NCBI RefSeq assembly: GCF_003254645.1
Contig: NZ_PNFD01000007.1
Span: 1 to 53,263 of the forward strand
DNA: 53,263 nucleotides
Direction: 5' to 3'
Source of the DNA: Microbacterium suaedae
GTDB taxonomy: Bacteria > Actinomycetota > Actinomycetes > Actinomycetales > Microbacteriaceae
Positions 1-9,115 of the stretch are shown piece after piece. The number at the start of each line of letters is the position of its first letter. Position 1 is the first letter of the stretch. Both the position numbers and the translations under genes were made by a program. Below the pieces are notes generated by a model. The model ran no database searches, was not told where the DNA came from, and saw only the letters and a list, made by a program, of their open reading frames with translations.

Positions 1-338
1 GCCCTCCGGGGCAACTTCTCTATCTTATCCTCCAGACCCTCGCTGTCAAATCCGACACGCCGTAGCTGTGTCAAAACCCAACCGCTTGAGCCCTGAGGCA
101 CAAGAAACAACCTTACGAAACGAACCTGAATGAAACCTGAACGCCCTCAAACCGAGAAACATCCAAACCCACACACGAACGAAACAAAACCAGCCGTATC
201 TCGTGGTGTCACCTGTCTGGGGTGGGGAACCTTCCGGCTCAACCTCACCGCTTGGCGGCGACAAGGGAATACATTACGCAGATCCCGACCACGCCACAAA
301 CGAAGCCACATCCGGGCGTGTCGAATGCCCGCACTTCA
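1..338. other. Gene-free, AT-richer stretch
   Basis: No credible gene is seen here on either strand. Positions about 60-200 are clearly richer in A and C than the rest of the window, with many AAAC/GAAAC runs, and the open frames crossing it lack the G/C third-position bias of the real genes. It lies downstream of the fused iron permease, which ends at 339. No convincing terminator hairpin with a T-run was found. It could be a relic of a mobile element or the edge of an operon outside the window. Confidence 0.5.
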
Positions 339-2498
339 TCAGCGCCGCGTGCGCATGCGCCAGAGCAGCCAGACGAAGTACGGCGTTCCGATGACCGCTG
401 TGACGAGTCCTGCCGGCAGCTGGGCCGGCGCGATCACCGTGCGGCCGATGAGATCAGCCACCCCCACGAGTACGGCGCCGAGCACGGCAGCGAGCGGCAG
501 GACCGTTGCATGCCGCTTTCCGATCATCAGCCGCGCCGCGTGCGGCGCCACGAGTCCGACGAACGAGATCACGCCGACGGATGCCGTGGCGACCGCCGTG
601 AGCACGACAGCGATGGCGATGTGAAGCACCTGCGTGCGCCCGAGGTCGATCCCGAGCGTGCGGGGCGTGGTGTCGTCGAATTGCACGAGGTCGAGGTCGC
701 GCGAGGTGCGCGAGAGCACGATGCCCGCCAGGGCGAGCGCCGCGACCATCGGCAACTGGTGCTCGAGGAACGCCCCGTATGTGGATCCGCCGAGCCAGGT
801 GATCGCCATCGTCTGGTTGAACGGATCTGTGCGCACGATGAGCAGCGTCGTGAGCGCCCCCGCCCCAGCGCCCGTGCCGACGCCGACAAGCACCGTCCGC
901 GCGGGACCGGCGCCGCGCCCCGATCCGAGTACGAAGACGATGAGCGCCCCCACCCCCGCGCCGGCGAGCGCGCCGAGGAGGGTCTGGACGAACCCCACCT
1001 CGGGCGCTGTCACGATCACTGCGACAGCGCCGAGGCCTGCCGCGCCGGAGATGCCGAGTACACCGGGATCCGCGAGCGGGTTCCGCGTGACCGTCTGCAC
1101 GAGGCACCCCGCGACCGCGAGACACGCGCCCGCGAGAACGGCGGCGAAGACACGCGGGATCCGGGTCTCGAGCACGATCTGCACGTGAACGGATGCGACG
1201 CCCTTCAGCCAGTTTCCGACGTCGCCGAGAAGCAGGGGCGAGTCTCCGAGCAGCGCGCCCGCGACGGCAACGGCGGCGAGCATGACGCCGGACGCGGCGA
1301 TGATGAGCCCCGGCGCCCGCCGTCCCAGGCGCGTACCCGCCCGCATCGCCGCGATCGCCTCCGAGGACACGCCCGTGCGGACGGTCTGCGCCAGGGCGAT
1401 GAGGAAGATCGCGCCGATGAGCGCCGTCACGACGCCCGTCGGAATCGTGACCTGGGATCCGCCGGGGACGACGGCCCGCAGGACCACATCGGCGGTGAGC
1501 ACGAGGGCGATTCCCGCGACCGCGCTCATCGCGACGAGGACGCGGTGTCGTCGCATCGGCCGCACCCAGCGCGCGAGCACGCGCATGAGGACGGGCGCGC
1601 ACAGGCCGATGAAGCCGATCGGCCCCGTGAGCGCGACCGCTGTCGCGGCGAGCAGGACCGACAGCACGATGAAGGTCACCCGCGTCGCGCCGACGTTGAC
1701 GCCGAGCGACCGGGCCGCGTCGTCGCCGAGCTGCAGCAGATCGAGTCGCCGTCCGAACACGATGATCGCGGCGATGCCCGCGATCACGATCGGCGCGAGC
1801 GACAGCACCGTCTGCGAGCCGTTCTGCGCAAGGGACCCCGCGCCCCACGCGAAGAGGTTCTGAGTGCGCCACGGGAAGACGAGAAGCAGGGCGGAAGTGA
1901 TCGACGAGACCCCGAGCGTGATCGCCGATCCGGCGAGCACGAGGCGGATCGGCGAGGCGTCCCGACCCGACGAGAGGGCGATCACGACCGCCGCGCCGGC
2001 GAGCCCTCCGATGAACGCGACGCCCACGCCCGCGAAGGGGCTCAGCGTGGCGCCGAGCACGGCCGCGATCGTGACGGCGAGGTGGGCGCCCGCGTTGACC
2101 GCCGTCGTGTCAGGCGAGGCGAGCGGGTTGCGTGCGACGGCCTGCATCGTCGCCCCCGAGGCCCCGAGGGCGGATCCGACGACGAGCGCCGCGAGCAGCC
2201 GCGGCACGCGCGACTCGGCGATGACAGCGGCGCCCTGCGACGTCCCCTCCCCCGTCACGATCGCCCAGAGGCTCGCGAGGTCGAGATCCGCCGTGCCCTG
2301 CGTGAGGTGCCAGGCGACAGCGACGAGCAGCCACACCGCGAGGAGGACCGCTGCCCCGATCATCGTCGCGGCCGACCATCCGCGCGGCACGGCGGGAGCC
2401 TCGCCCGCCACCGCGACCGTCGGAAGGCCGCGACCGCGTCGCTGCACGCCGTGACTCGGCTCCGTGCGCGGCGGAGCCGTCGTCGTGTCGCCCGTCAC
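339..2498 (-). CDS. Iron-siderophore ABC transporter permease, fused double FecCD (FhuB-like)
   Basis: This 719-residue inner-membrane protein carries two FecCD permease domains in one chain, roughly residues 50-375 and 385-719. Each half repeats the family signature: a (R)xPR segment, then a Q followed by RNPLA (AVARNPLASP in the first half, TVTRNPLADP in the second). Most FecCD permeases are single-domain proteins of about 330 residues that dimerise; E. coli FhuB (about 660) is the classic fused case. It should form the membrane channel for the ATPase at 3494-4342 and the lipoprotein at 2502-3497. Only 3 bases separate it from the lipoprotein gene, so it is the last gene of the operon. The siderophore type cannot be told. 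Confidence 0.92.
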   Translation of the reverse strand: MTGDTTTAPPRTEPSHGVQRRGRGLPTVAVAGEAPAVPRGWSAATMIGAAVLLAVWLLVAVAWHLTQGTADLDLASLWAIVTGEGTSQGAAVIAESRVPRLLAALVVGSALGASGATMQAVARNPLASPDTTAVNAGAHLAVTIAAVLGATLSPFAGVGVAFIGGLAGAAVVIALSSGRDASPIRLVLAGSAITLGVSSITSALLLVFPWRTQNLFAWGAGSLAQNGSQTVLSLAPIVIAGIAAIIVFGRRLDLLQLGDDAARSLGVNVGATRVTFIVLSVLLAATAVALTGPIGFIGLCAPVLMRVLARWVRPMRRHRVLVAMSAVAGIALVLTADVVLRAVVPGGSQVTIPTGVVTALIGAIFLIALAQTVRTGVSSEAIAAMRAGTRLGRRAPGLIIAASGVMLAAVAVAGALLGDSPLLLGDVGNWLKGVASVHVQIVLETRIPRVFAAVLAGACLAVAGCLVQTVTRNPLADPGVLGISGAAGLGAVAVIVTAPEVGFVQTLLGALAGAGVGALIVFVLGSGRGAGPARTVLVGVGTGAGAGALTTLLIVRTDPFNQTMAITWLGGSTYGAFLEHQLPMVAALALAGIVLSRTSRDLDLVQFDDTTPRTLGIDLGRTQVLHIAIAVVLTAVATASVGVISFVGLVAPHAARLMIGKRHATVLPLAAVLGAVLVGVADLIGRTVIAPAQLPAGLVTAVIGTPYFVWLLWRMRTRR

Positions 2499-2501
2499 CT
2501 G

Positions 2502-3497
2502 CTACTCCCCGAGAGCGCGGACGATGTCGTCGCTCCAGGCCATCATCGATGCCGGTCCGCCGTATGCCCAGATGCCGACCGCGGCAGGGTGCACACGTCC
2601 GTCCTCGACGAACGCGAGGCTCTCCCACACGGCGCTGCCTGCGAGCGATGTCTCGACGACGTCTTCGGTGTCGGCGTTGTCCCAGTAGAGGAACTCCGTG
2701 TCGTCCGGAAGGGCCGTGAGGCCCTCGAGATCGGTGTTCGACAGGCCATACCCCTCGTCGCCGTCGTCGCTCCATGCAGCGGTGAGCCCCAGCTCTGTGG
2801 CGACGGCCTGCGTCGCCGATCCCGGTCCGTGCATGCGAACCGTGACGTTCGCCCCGTCCGCATACGGCGACGCGAACACAAACGGCGTGCCGGCGAGGCC
2901 CGCCTCGTCGATCCGCGCGGCGTTCGCCTCGAACGTCTCGTCCATATCGGCGAGGATCTCCGCTCCGCGTTCCTCCGTGCCGAGGAGCGTCGCCATCGTC
3001 TCGAACTCCGAACGGACGGTGCCCAGCGGATCCGACGCGTCCGCTCCCGCGAAGAGCGCGACGGGCGCGATGCGCTCCATCTGCTCCATCGCCTCGTCGG
3101 GAATCGAGCGGAGGCTGCCGACGATCAGATCGGGCTCGAGCTCGGACACCGTCTCGATGCTCGGCTCGGAACGCACGCCGACATCGGTCGGCTCGTTCGG
3201 CAGCGGAGCCGACTCGCCGACCCAGCTCGTGTACCCGTCGACGTCGCTGAGCCCGACCAGCTCGCCACCCAGCGTGACGACGTCCTCCGCCTGGTGCCAC
3301 TCGAGCGCGACGACCGTCTCGGCAGGGCCGTCGGGCAGGACGATCTCCTCGCCGCGCGCGTCGACGATCGTGATCGCCTCCCCCGCGGATCCGTCCTCTT
3401 CGCCGGCGTCGACGGGCGCCTCCGTCGCACCGCATCCCGTCAGAGCGAGAGCGGCGACCGCAACCAACCCGGTTCCCCAGACGGCAGTCCTCTTCAT
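2502..3497 (-). CDS. Iron-siderophore ABC transporter substrate-binding lipoprotein
   Basis: This 331-residue protein starts with a lipoprotein signal peptide (MKRT, hydrophobic stretch, lipobox LTGC), so Cys21 is the likely lipidated residue that tethers it to the outer face of the membrane. The rest fits the Peripla_BP_2 (FecB/FhuD) fold, with a segment like LEPDLIVGS in the middle and a late ...DIVRALGE end. It would capture a ferric siderophore for the fused permease. Its ATG overlaps the stop of the ATPase gene by four bases (ATGA), indicating translational coupling. Confidence 0.92.
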   Translation of the reverse strand: MKRTAVWGTGLVAVAALALTGCGATEAPVDAGEEDGSAGEAITIVDARGEEIVLPDGPAETVVALEWHQAEDVVTLGGELVGLSDVDGYTSWVGESAPLPNEPTDVGVRSEPSIETVSELEPDLIVGSLRSIPDEAMEQMERIAPVALFAGADASDPLGTVRSEFETMATLLGTEERGAEILADMDETFEANAARIDEAGLAGTPFVFASPYADGANVTVRMHGPGSATQAVATELGLTAAWSDDGDEGYGLSNTDLEGLTALPDDTEFLYWDNADTEDVVETSLAGSAVWESLAFVEDGRVHPAAVGIWAYGGPASMMAWSDDIVRALGE

Positions 3498-4342
3498 GCT
3501 TCCTCCTTGTGCGCGGCGGCACGGGCCGCCGCCGTCGAGCGCCGCAGTCGCATGCGCGGCGCGTGGATCCGTGGGGCGCGGCCGTCGGCGCCGTGCTCGA
3601 CCTCGATGTCGATCTCGTACACATCGCTGAGGAGGGCGCTCGTGAGCACCTCCGAGGGATCCCCCGACGCGACGACGCGCCCCCGCGATAGCACGACGAG
3701 ACGGTCAGAGATCGCCGCCGCCTGGTCGAGGTCGTGCAGCACGACGCCGACGGCGACGCCGTGATCGTCGGCGAGCGATCGCATGAGCTCGAGCGTCTCG
3801 ACCTGATAGCGGAGGTCCAGGTGATTCGTCGGCTCGTCGAGCAGCAGGACGCCCGTGTCCTGCGCGAGCGCGCTTGCGAACCAGGCGCGCTGCAGCTGAC
3901 CGCCCGAGAGCGAATCCACGAGTGCGCCGGCGAGCGGCGTCATTCCCGTCAGCTCGAGCGCGTAGTCGACGAAGCGCGCGCCGTCTTCGTCGCGCCCGCG
4001 CCACCCTCGACGGTGCGGGTGGCGCCCGAACTCGACGACATCGCGCACCGTGACGCCGGACGGCACGGGCCGGCTCTGGGCGAGCATCGCCACCATGCGC
4101 GCGAACTCGCGCGACGTGATGGCGAGCGCATCGCGCCCGCCATCCACGAGCATCTCGCCCTCGCGGATCCCCTGCAGACGAGACAGTCCGCGCAGGAGCG
4201 TCGACTTGCCGGATCCGTTCGGCCCCACGAGCCCGACGACGGCGCCCGGCTCCAGAGAGATCTCGGCATCGCGTACGACGTCGACGGGGCCGTACCCCAT
4301 GCAGACGCGGTTCGCATGCAGGGCGACGTGCTCGGCGGTCAT
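3494..4342 (-). CDS. Iron-siderophore ABC transporter ATP-binding protein (FecE/FhuC type)
   Basis: This 282-residue ATPase has a full set of ABC motifs: Walker A GPNGSGKST near residue 41, the signature LSGGQLQRAW near 145, Walker B VLLLDEPTNHLD near 165 and an H-loop in VVLHDLDQAA. The TNHLD motif after Walker B is usual in FecE/FhuC proteins. It powers siderophore import and is the first gene of the three-gene operon. An IdeR/DtxR-like palindrome touches its ATG, and a TAGGCT hexamer lies 7 bases upstream, so the mRNA is probably leaderless and iron-repressed. No Shine-Dalgarno is visible. Confidence 0.93.
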   Translation of the reverse strand: MTAEHVALHANRVCMGYGPVDVVRDAEISLEPGAVVGLVGPNGSGKSTLLRGLSRLQGIREGEMLVDGGRDALAITSREFARMVAMLAQSRPVPSGVTVRDVVEFGRHPHRRGWRGRDEDGARFVDYALELTGMTPLAGALVDSLSGGQLQRAWFASALAQDTGVLLLDEPTNHLDLRYQVETLELMRSLADDHGVAVGVVLHDLDQAAAISDRLVVLSRGRVVASGDPSEVLTSALLSDVYEIDIEVEHGADGRAPRIHAPRMRLRRSTAAARAAAHKEEA

Positions 4343-4361
4343 GCAGGTAAGCCTAACCTCA
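4343..4361 (-). promoter_or_regulatory. DtxR/IdeR-type iron box overlapping a leaderless -10
   Basis: The 19 bases GCAGGTAAGCCTAACCTCA match the IdeR/DtxR consensus TTAGGTTAGSCTAACCTAA at 15 of 19 positions. Read on the minus strand the box contains TAGGCT (4350-4355), 7 bases from the ATG of the ATPase gene. A repressor bound here would cover the -10 and the start site, so iron-replete cells should silence the importer. The regulator gene is not in the window. Confidence 0.8.
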
Positions 4362-4474
4362 CTGACCCGCCCGGGGGAAACGGAGGCGTCACATACTCGT
4401 CCCTCTTCCTCCGCAAGAGAGCGTCCGATGGGATGCTCGCACGCGGCTCCTCACGGGGCGCCGACGCGCGGCCC

Positions 4475-5722
4475 TCAGCCGGAGACGCGCGCCGGGCGGT
4501 TCAGCACCGCATTCACGATGCCGGCGGCGAGAACGAGCACCGCCGCGCACGCGGGGAGGAGCACCGCCCACGCGGTTCCCGCGCTCTCGGCGACCTCGCC
4601 CGCGAGAGCGGATCCCAACGACTGACCGACGATGAGGCTCGAACCGAGCATCGTCATGACGGTTGTGGAGCGCCCGGCCGGGCTGTGCGCGGCGCCGAAG
4701 CTGAACTGCGTCACGAGCGTCGGCCCGATGCCGATGCCGACGAGACCGAGCGCAAGCGCCATCGCGGGAATGTCGCCCGCCGTCGCGAGGAGCACGCTTC
4801 CGGCGACCATGATGGCCGCGAACACGACCCACCGCGCCCGCGGGGTGAAGCGCGCAGGCAGGACCGAGACACCGAGCGCGAGCGCAGCGGATCCGATGCC
4901 CATGATCCCGTACAGAACCCCTGCGCTCTCGCCGTCGCCGCGGTCGGTCATGAACGATGTGAGGGAGGTGAGGGTCGTGCCGAAGAACGTCCCGACGCCG
5001 AACATCCCGACGACGATGACGAGGATCCGCGCACCGAACAGATCGGCCACGGGAGACGCGGGGCGCCCACCGTCCCGGCCCTGGTCGCTCCGGCGCCCCG
5101 TCGGATGCAGCGCGAACGCGCTCACGAACGCGATCGTGAGGACCGCGGCCCCGACGAGCGGCGCCCACGGCGCGATGCCGGCTGCGAGGATCCCCACGAG
5201 GAAGGGGCCGAGGACGAAAACGGTCTCGTCGGCCGCCGACTCGTACGCCATGGTCGACGAGACCGTCCGCGCGCGCCGATCCGGCGCGAACTTCTCCGCG
5301 ATGACGCCGACCAGGCGCGCGCGCGACATGGGCGCGACCTGCGGCGCGGTCGCGCCGATGCCGAACGCCGTCGCGAGCACGACGCCGACCGAGGCGTCGC
5401 TGTAGACGGTCGCCGCGAACAGGAGCATCAGCGCCGAGTTCGCGATCGCGAGGAGCACGAGCACGCGGCGCTGCCCGAAGCGGTCGGCCGCGGCGCCGAG
5501 AAGCGCCCCGAAGCACGCTGTGCCGATGCCGACAGCGGCCGAGCTGAGACCGCCCTCGGAGATCGATCCGCGTGCGGACGAGACGATCGTCAGAACGCCG
5601 ACGACCATCATCGCGTAGGGCAGCCGCGCAATGAACGCGATGACAAAGTACGCCGAGCCGACGGTGCGAAGGAGCGAGACCTTCTGCTCCTCCCTCGCCC
5701 GAACAGCATGGGTCTGGGACAT
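4475..5722 (-). CDS. MFS transporter
   Basis: A 415-residue major facilitator protein with about 12 hydrophobic segments. The loop after helix 2 reads AADRFGQRR, close to the MFS motif A (GxxxDRxGRR), and a long charged loop around residue 205 (RRSDQGRDGGR) separates the two six-helix halves. The start at 5722 (MSQTHAV) is chosen because GGAGG lies five bases upstream; the frame stays open 78 bases further but without a ribosome site. It lies just upstream of the siderophore importer in the same direction, so a siderophore exporter is possible, but substrate is unknown. The IdeR box lies downstream of it, so nothing shows it is iron-regulated. Confidence 0.85.
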   Translation of the reverse strand: MSQTHAVRAREEQKVSLLRTVGSAYFVIAFIARLPYAMMVVGVLTIVSSARGSISEGGLSSAAVGIGTACFGALLGAAADRFGQRRVLVLLAIANSALMLLFAATVYSDASVGVVLATAFGIGATAPQVAPMSRARLVGVIAEKFAPDRRARTVSSTMAYESAADETVFVLGPFLVGILAAGIAPWAPLVGAAVLTIAFVSAFALHPTGRRSDQGRDGGRPASPVADLFGARILVIVVGMFGVGTFFGTTLTSLTSFMTDRGDGESAGVLYGIMGIGSAALALGVSVLPARFTPRARWVVFAAIMVAGSVLLATAGDIPAMALALGLVGIGIGPTLVTQFSFGAAHSPAGRSTTVMTMLGSSLIVGQSLGSALAGEVAESAGTAWAVLLPACAAVLVLAAGIVNAVLNRPARVSG

Positions 5723-5835
5723 GGACACCTCCACGGTGAGCGGTGGGTGCCGCCGCTGTCCGCCGGAGGTGCCGGCGGCCGGTAGATGCACAGCCTTCAC
5801 GGGCGCGAGGACACGCCCGGGGATCAGGGTACCGG

Positions 5836-5879
5836 GCGCGGCTGAACGCGTGGCGAAGAGACCCCGCGCTCAGCCGCGC
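5836..5879 (-). terminator. Candidate terminator at the end of the fucosidase gene
   Basis: A perfect 10-bp inverted repeat (GCGCGGCTGA at 5836-5845 and TCAGCCGCGC at 5870-5879) starts in the last codons of the fucosidase and includes its stop. The 24-base loop is GC-rich. No T-run follows, so termination strength is uncertain. Confidence 0.4.
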
Positions 5880-7219
5880 GTCACGCTGAGCACGGCGACC
5901 GGCGCTCCTCGCAGCCCCTCCGGGACATCGACGATCGCGCCGCCGTCGGATCCGATCCGAGACTCGGGCGCGCTCCCGTCGCTCCACCGCGCGCCGCGCA
6001 CGTCGAGCTCGCGCGGCAGCTCGATCTCGCCGACCGCCGGATCCAGCGCGAGCACGTGAACGGCATCAGCCGACGCCGTGTAGCGACGCGGGGCGCCCGT
6101 GCGCTCCTCCGCACGGATCCACGGACGCGTCCCATAGATCGCTTCGCCGTTCTGCGCGAGCCACGCGCCCATCTCGCGCATCGCCGCGAGCTGCAGCGGC
6201 GGGATCTCCCCGGCGGCCGTGGGGCCGACATTGATGAGGAGATTGCCGTTCTTCGAGACGACGTCGACGAGGTGCCGCAGGAGATCCGCGCCCGTCAGCG
6301 AGTGCCGTTCGTCCTCGTCGCGGTTGTATCCGAACGAGAAGCCGAGGCCGCGCGTCGACTCCCATACCTTCTCCTGCGGCTCGCGGACGTCGGTGTACTC
6401 GCGCGTGAGATAGCCGTGGAACGGGACGCCCCATCGGTCGTTGACGACACCGTGTGGGTGCCGCTCGAAGTATCGCCCGAGGAGCGCGGCGAGCGCGTAC
6501 TCGTCGTTCCCCTTGCCCCCGTCCGGCCAGTCGATATCGTTCCAGAGGATGTCGGGGCCGAAGCGCTCGATGAGCTCCTCGAGCTGCGCCGCCGCGTATC
6601 GCGAGAATGCCGGATCGTTGCGGCGGTAGCGGAAGAGATCGGTGTCCGACTCGATCGGCGGAAAGTCACTCGCATGCCAGTCGAGGGCTCCGGAGAAGTA
6701 CACGCCGAACCGGGCGCCCGCTCGGCGCGAGGCATCGTGGAGTTCGGCGATCAGATCCCGTTGTGGCCCGCGACGGGCCGCGTTGAAGGGCGTCGTCGGC
6801 GTGTCCCACAGGCAGAAGCCCTCGTGATGCTTCGTCGTCGGCACGACGTAGCGGGCCCCCGCCCCGACGAGCTCCGAGACGAAGGCATCGGCGTCGAAGG
6901 CCGACGCGTCCCAGAGATCCGCGAGGTCCTCGTAGCTCGTGCCGGAGCCGAACACCTCCTGATGACGCCGCCATGTCGGGCTTCCGGCAATGCGCACGGT
7001 GTTGCCGTACCACTCGGCGTACTGATGCCACGCATAGGCGTCTTCGGTGGGGATCGAACGCTGCCCCTGCTGCACGGCCCATGCCGGCACCGAGTACAGC
7101 CCCCAGTGCACGAAGAAGCCGAGCTTCGCGTCGCGGTACCACTCCGGCACCCCGGCGCGCGGATAGGCGGGGGCGTCGGCGCCGAAGTCCGGGCCGACGC
7201 GGTCTTCGAAGTTCATCAT
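5870..7219 (-). CDS. Alpha-L-fucosidase, GH29 family
   Basis: This 449-residue protein looks like a cytoplasmic GH29 glycosidase, since no signal peptide is seen. Seen motifs are KLGFFVHWGLYSVPAW near residue 32, TKHHEGF near 129 (the substrate-binding His pair) and LWNDIDWPDG near 225, where Asp228 is the expected nucleophile. The N-terminal catalytic domain spans about residues 20-345, with a short beta-rich C-terminus. It follows the sugar ABC permease genes by 46 bases, so it would release L-fucose from imported fucosides. The gene starts with two ATGs in a row (7219 and 7216) behind GAGGA. Confidence 0.9.
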   Translation of the reverse strand: MMNFEDRVGPDFGADAPAYPRAGVPEWYRDAKLGFFVHWGLYSVPAWAVQQGQRSIPTEDAYAWHQYAEWYGNTVRIAGSPTWRRHQEVFGSGTSYEDLADLWDASAFDADAFVSELVGAGARYVVPTTKHHEGFCLWDTPTTPFNAARRGPQRDLIAELHDASRRAGARFGVYFSGALDWHASDFPPIESDTDLFRYRRNDPAFSRYAAAQLEELIERFGPDILWNDIDWPDGGKGNDEYALAALLGRYFERHPHGVVNDRWGVPFHGYLTREYTDVREPQEKVWESTRGLGFSFGYNRDEDERHSLTGADLLRHLVDVVSKNGNLLINVGPTAAGEIPPLQLAAMREMGAWLAQNGEAIYGTRPWIRAEERTGAPRRYTASADAVHVLALDPAVGEIELPRELDVRGARWSDGSAPESRIGSDGGAIVDVPEGLRGAPVAVLSVTRG

Positions 7220-7265
7220 CCGCGATTCCTCTTCTCGTCGTGCCGCATTGTGTGCTGTCCGCGCC

Positions 7266-8186
7266 TCATCGTCCGCCCAGCCCCGCCATCGCGATGCCCT
7301 TCACCAGGTGCTTCTGCAGGGCGATCACGAGGATCGTCGTCGGGACCATCGAGATGATCGACGCCGCCATCTGCAGATCCCATCGCGTGCCGGTGAGACC
7401 GGAGAAGCTGGCGAGGCCGATCGGCAGCGTGCCGTGTGCGTTCAGGTCGACCGTGACGATCAGCGGCCAAAGATAGCTGTTCCAGAAGGTCAGGAAGGTG
7501 AAGACCGCCAGCACGGCGACGGCCGACGTGGACAGGGGAAGGATGATCTGCAGGAAGGATCGGACCGCGCCGGCGCCGTCGACGCGCGCGGCCTCCTCGA
7601 GTTCATAGGGGATCCCACGGAAGAACTGGCGCATGAGGAAGGTGCCGAACGCCGTGAACGCGAAGGGGAAGATCAGCGCAGGATAGGAGTCGACCCATCC
7701 GAACCACTGCATCACCTGGAACATCGGGATGACGAGCACCTCGGCGGGCACCATGAGCGTGGCGAGGAAGAGCACGAAGACCGCGTCACGCCCCTTCCAT
7801 CGCAGGCGTCCGAAGGCGTATCCCGCCGTCGTCGAAACGACGAGCACGACGAGGGTGCCGGCGACGGAGGTGAAAACCGAGTTGCCGATGTAGGTCCAGA
7901 ACGGACCGTATTCAAACACCTCGACGAAGTTCGCCCAGCGCAGCTCCGAGCCGAGCAGACGCGGCGGCATCGCGAAGATCTCGCCGTTCGGCTTGAGCGC
8001 GGAGAAGAACGCGTAGACGAGCGGCAGCATGAACAGGGCGGCCGCGATGTAGATCGTCACGTGCGCGAAGACAAGCCGCAGCCGGGAGCCGCGCGTCTCC
8101 GAGGATCCGCCCGTGCGCCGTTCCGGCTCCACGTGACCGTCTTCGGCCGTCACCACCGCACGGGTGGCCAGGACATCAGTGCTCAT
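7266..8186 (-). CDS. Carbohydrate ABC transporter permease (MalG type)
   Basis: A 306-residue binding-protein-dependent sugar permease with six membrane segments. The EAA loop that docks the ATPase reads EEAARVDGAGAVRSFLQIILP. The start at 8186 (MSTDVLATR) is preferred because its ATG lies inside the end of the upstream permease gene (11-base overlap), as expected for coupled translation; the longer open frame upstream is Arg/Ser-rich and not protein-like. It pairs with the MalF-type permease at 8176-9087. No ATPase gene is present in this locus, so a shared MsiK-like ATPase elsewhere is likely (inference from actinobacterial sugar importers). Confidence 0.92.
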   Translation of the reverse strand: MSTDVLATRAVVTAEDGHVEPERRTGGSSETRGSRLRLVFAHVTIYIAAALFMLPLVYAFFSALKPNGEIFAMPPRLLGSELRWANFVEVFEYGPFWTYIGNSVFTSVAGTLVVLVVSTTAGYAFGRLRWKGRDAVFVLFLATLMVPAEVLVIPMFQVMQWFGWVDSYPALIFPFAFTAFGTFLMRQFFRGIPYELEEAARVDGAGAVRSFLQIILPLSTSAVAVLAVFTFLTFWNSYLWPLIVTVDLNAHGTLPIGLASFSGLTGTRWDLQMAASIISMVPTTILVIALQKHLVKGIAMAGLGGR

Positions 8187-9087
8187 AGTGCACCCACTTC
8201 CTCTGCGCGCCGAACTGCACGGCGGTGATCGCGATGATGATCGCGAACAGGATCCACGCACCCGCCGCCGCGAGCCCGAGCTCCTGATACTTGAATCCCT
8301 GGTTGTAGATCCACATGACGAGCGGCGTCGTCGCATCGCCAGGACCGCCGCCCGTGAGCATCTGCGGTTGTACGAACACCTGAAGCGAGGTGATCATCGT
8401 CATGATCGTCGCGAAGAAGATCGCCGGCGAGATCATCGGCAGCACCACGCTCCAGGTCATGCGCATGCCCTGGGCACCGTCGATGCGTGCGGCTTCGACG
8501 ACGCTCTCCGGCAGCTGCTCAAGCGCGGCGGAGAAGATGAGCATGTTGTATCCGAGCCCCTGCCACACGCTCATGACGACGACCATGATCATCGCCCAAT
8601 TGCGGTCGGCGAGGAAGTTCGGCAGCTCGACACCGAACCAGGTCAGCGCGAGCCCGTTGAACAGACCCTGCGGCTGCAGAATCATCTTCCACACGAGGAC
8701 GTTCGCGACCATCGGCGTGACGACGGGGATGAAGAACAGCACCCGCAGGGCACCCCTCCCCCGGATCCGCGGGCCGAGCCCGAGCGCCAACAGGAGCGAG
8801 AGCGCGATGCTGGCGGGGACGTAGAGCACGGTGAACACCACCGTGTTGCGCAGCGCCGGCAAGAAGGCAGGGTCCTCGAAAAGCCGCGCGTAGTTCGCGA
8901 TGCCGATGAAGGTGCGGTCGCCGAACGTCGGCCAGTCGAAGAAGCTCATCACGACCGAGAGCAGGACCGGGACGATCGTGAACAGGGCGAGGCCCGCCAG
9001 GGCCGGGCTGACGAAGCCCAGCGCCTGGCGCGCCTCCATCTTCGCGAGCGTCCCTCGCGAGCGACGCGGTGCGGTCATGGTACTCAT
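8176..9087 (-). CDS. Carbohydrate ABC transporter permease (MalF type)
   Basis: A 303-residue permease of the MalF/UgpA type, with a hydrophobic first helix (LALFTIVPVLLSVVMSFFDW region) and an EAA loop VVEAARIDGAQGMRMTWSVVLPM. It forms the channel with the next gene product. It starts 28 bases after the binding-protein stop and overlaps the following gene by 11 bases, placing it firmly in the binding protein - MalF - MalG - fucosidase operon. Confidence 0.92.
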   Translation of the reverse strand: MSTMTAPRRSRGTLAKMEARQALGFVSPALAGLALFTIVPVLLSVVMSFFDWPTFGDRTFIGIANYARLFEDPAFLPALRNTVVFTVLYVPASIALSLLLALGLGPRIRGRGALRVLFFIPVVTPMVANVLVWKMILQPQGLFNGLALTWFGVELPNFLADRNWAMIMVVVMSVWQGLGYNMLIFSAALEQLPESVVEAARIDGAQGMRMTWSVVLPMISPAIFFATIMTMITSLQVFVQPQMLTGGGPGDATTPLVMWIYNQGFKYQELGLAAAGAWILFAIIIAITAVQFGAQRKWVHYEH

Positions 9088-9115
9088 GACGAGGAGTCCT
9101 CCGACCGGGGCCGAG

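Noticed and set aside
222..3764. A plus-strand open frame of 1180 codons antisense to the iron transporter genes
   Set aside because: Its product is Arg/His/Asp-rich without any domain, and it mirrors the G/C third-position bias of the minus-strand genes; this is a typical high-GC shadow frame.
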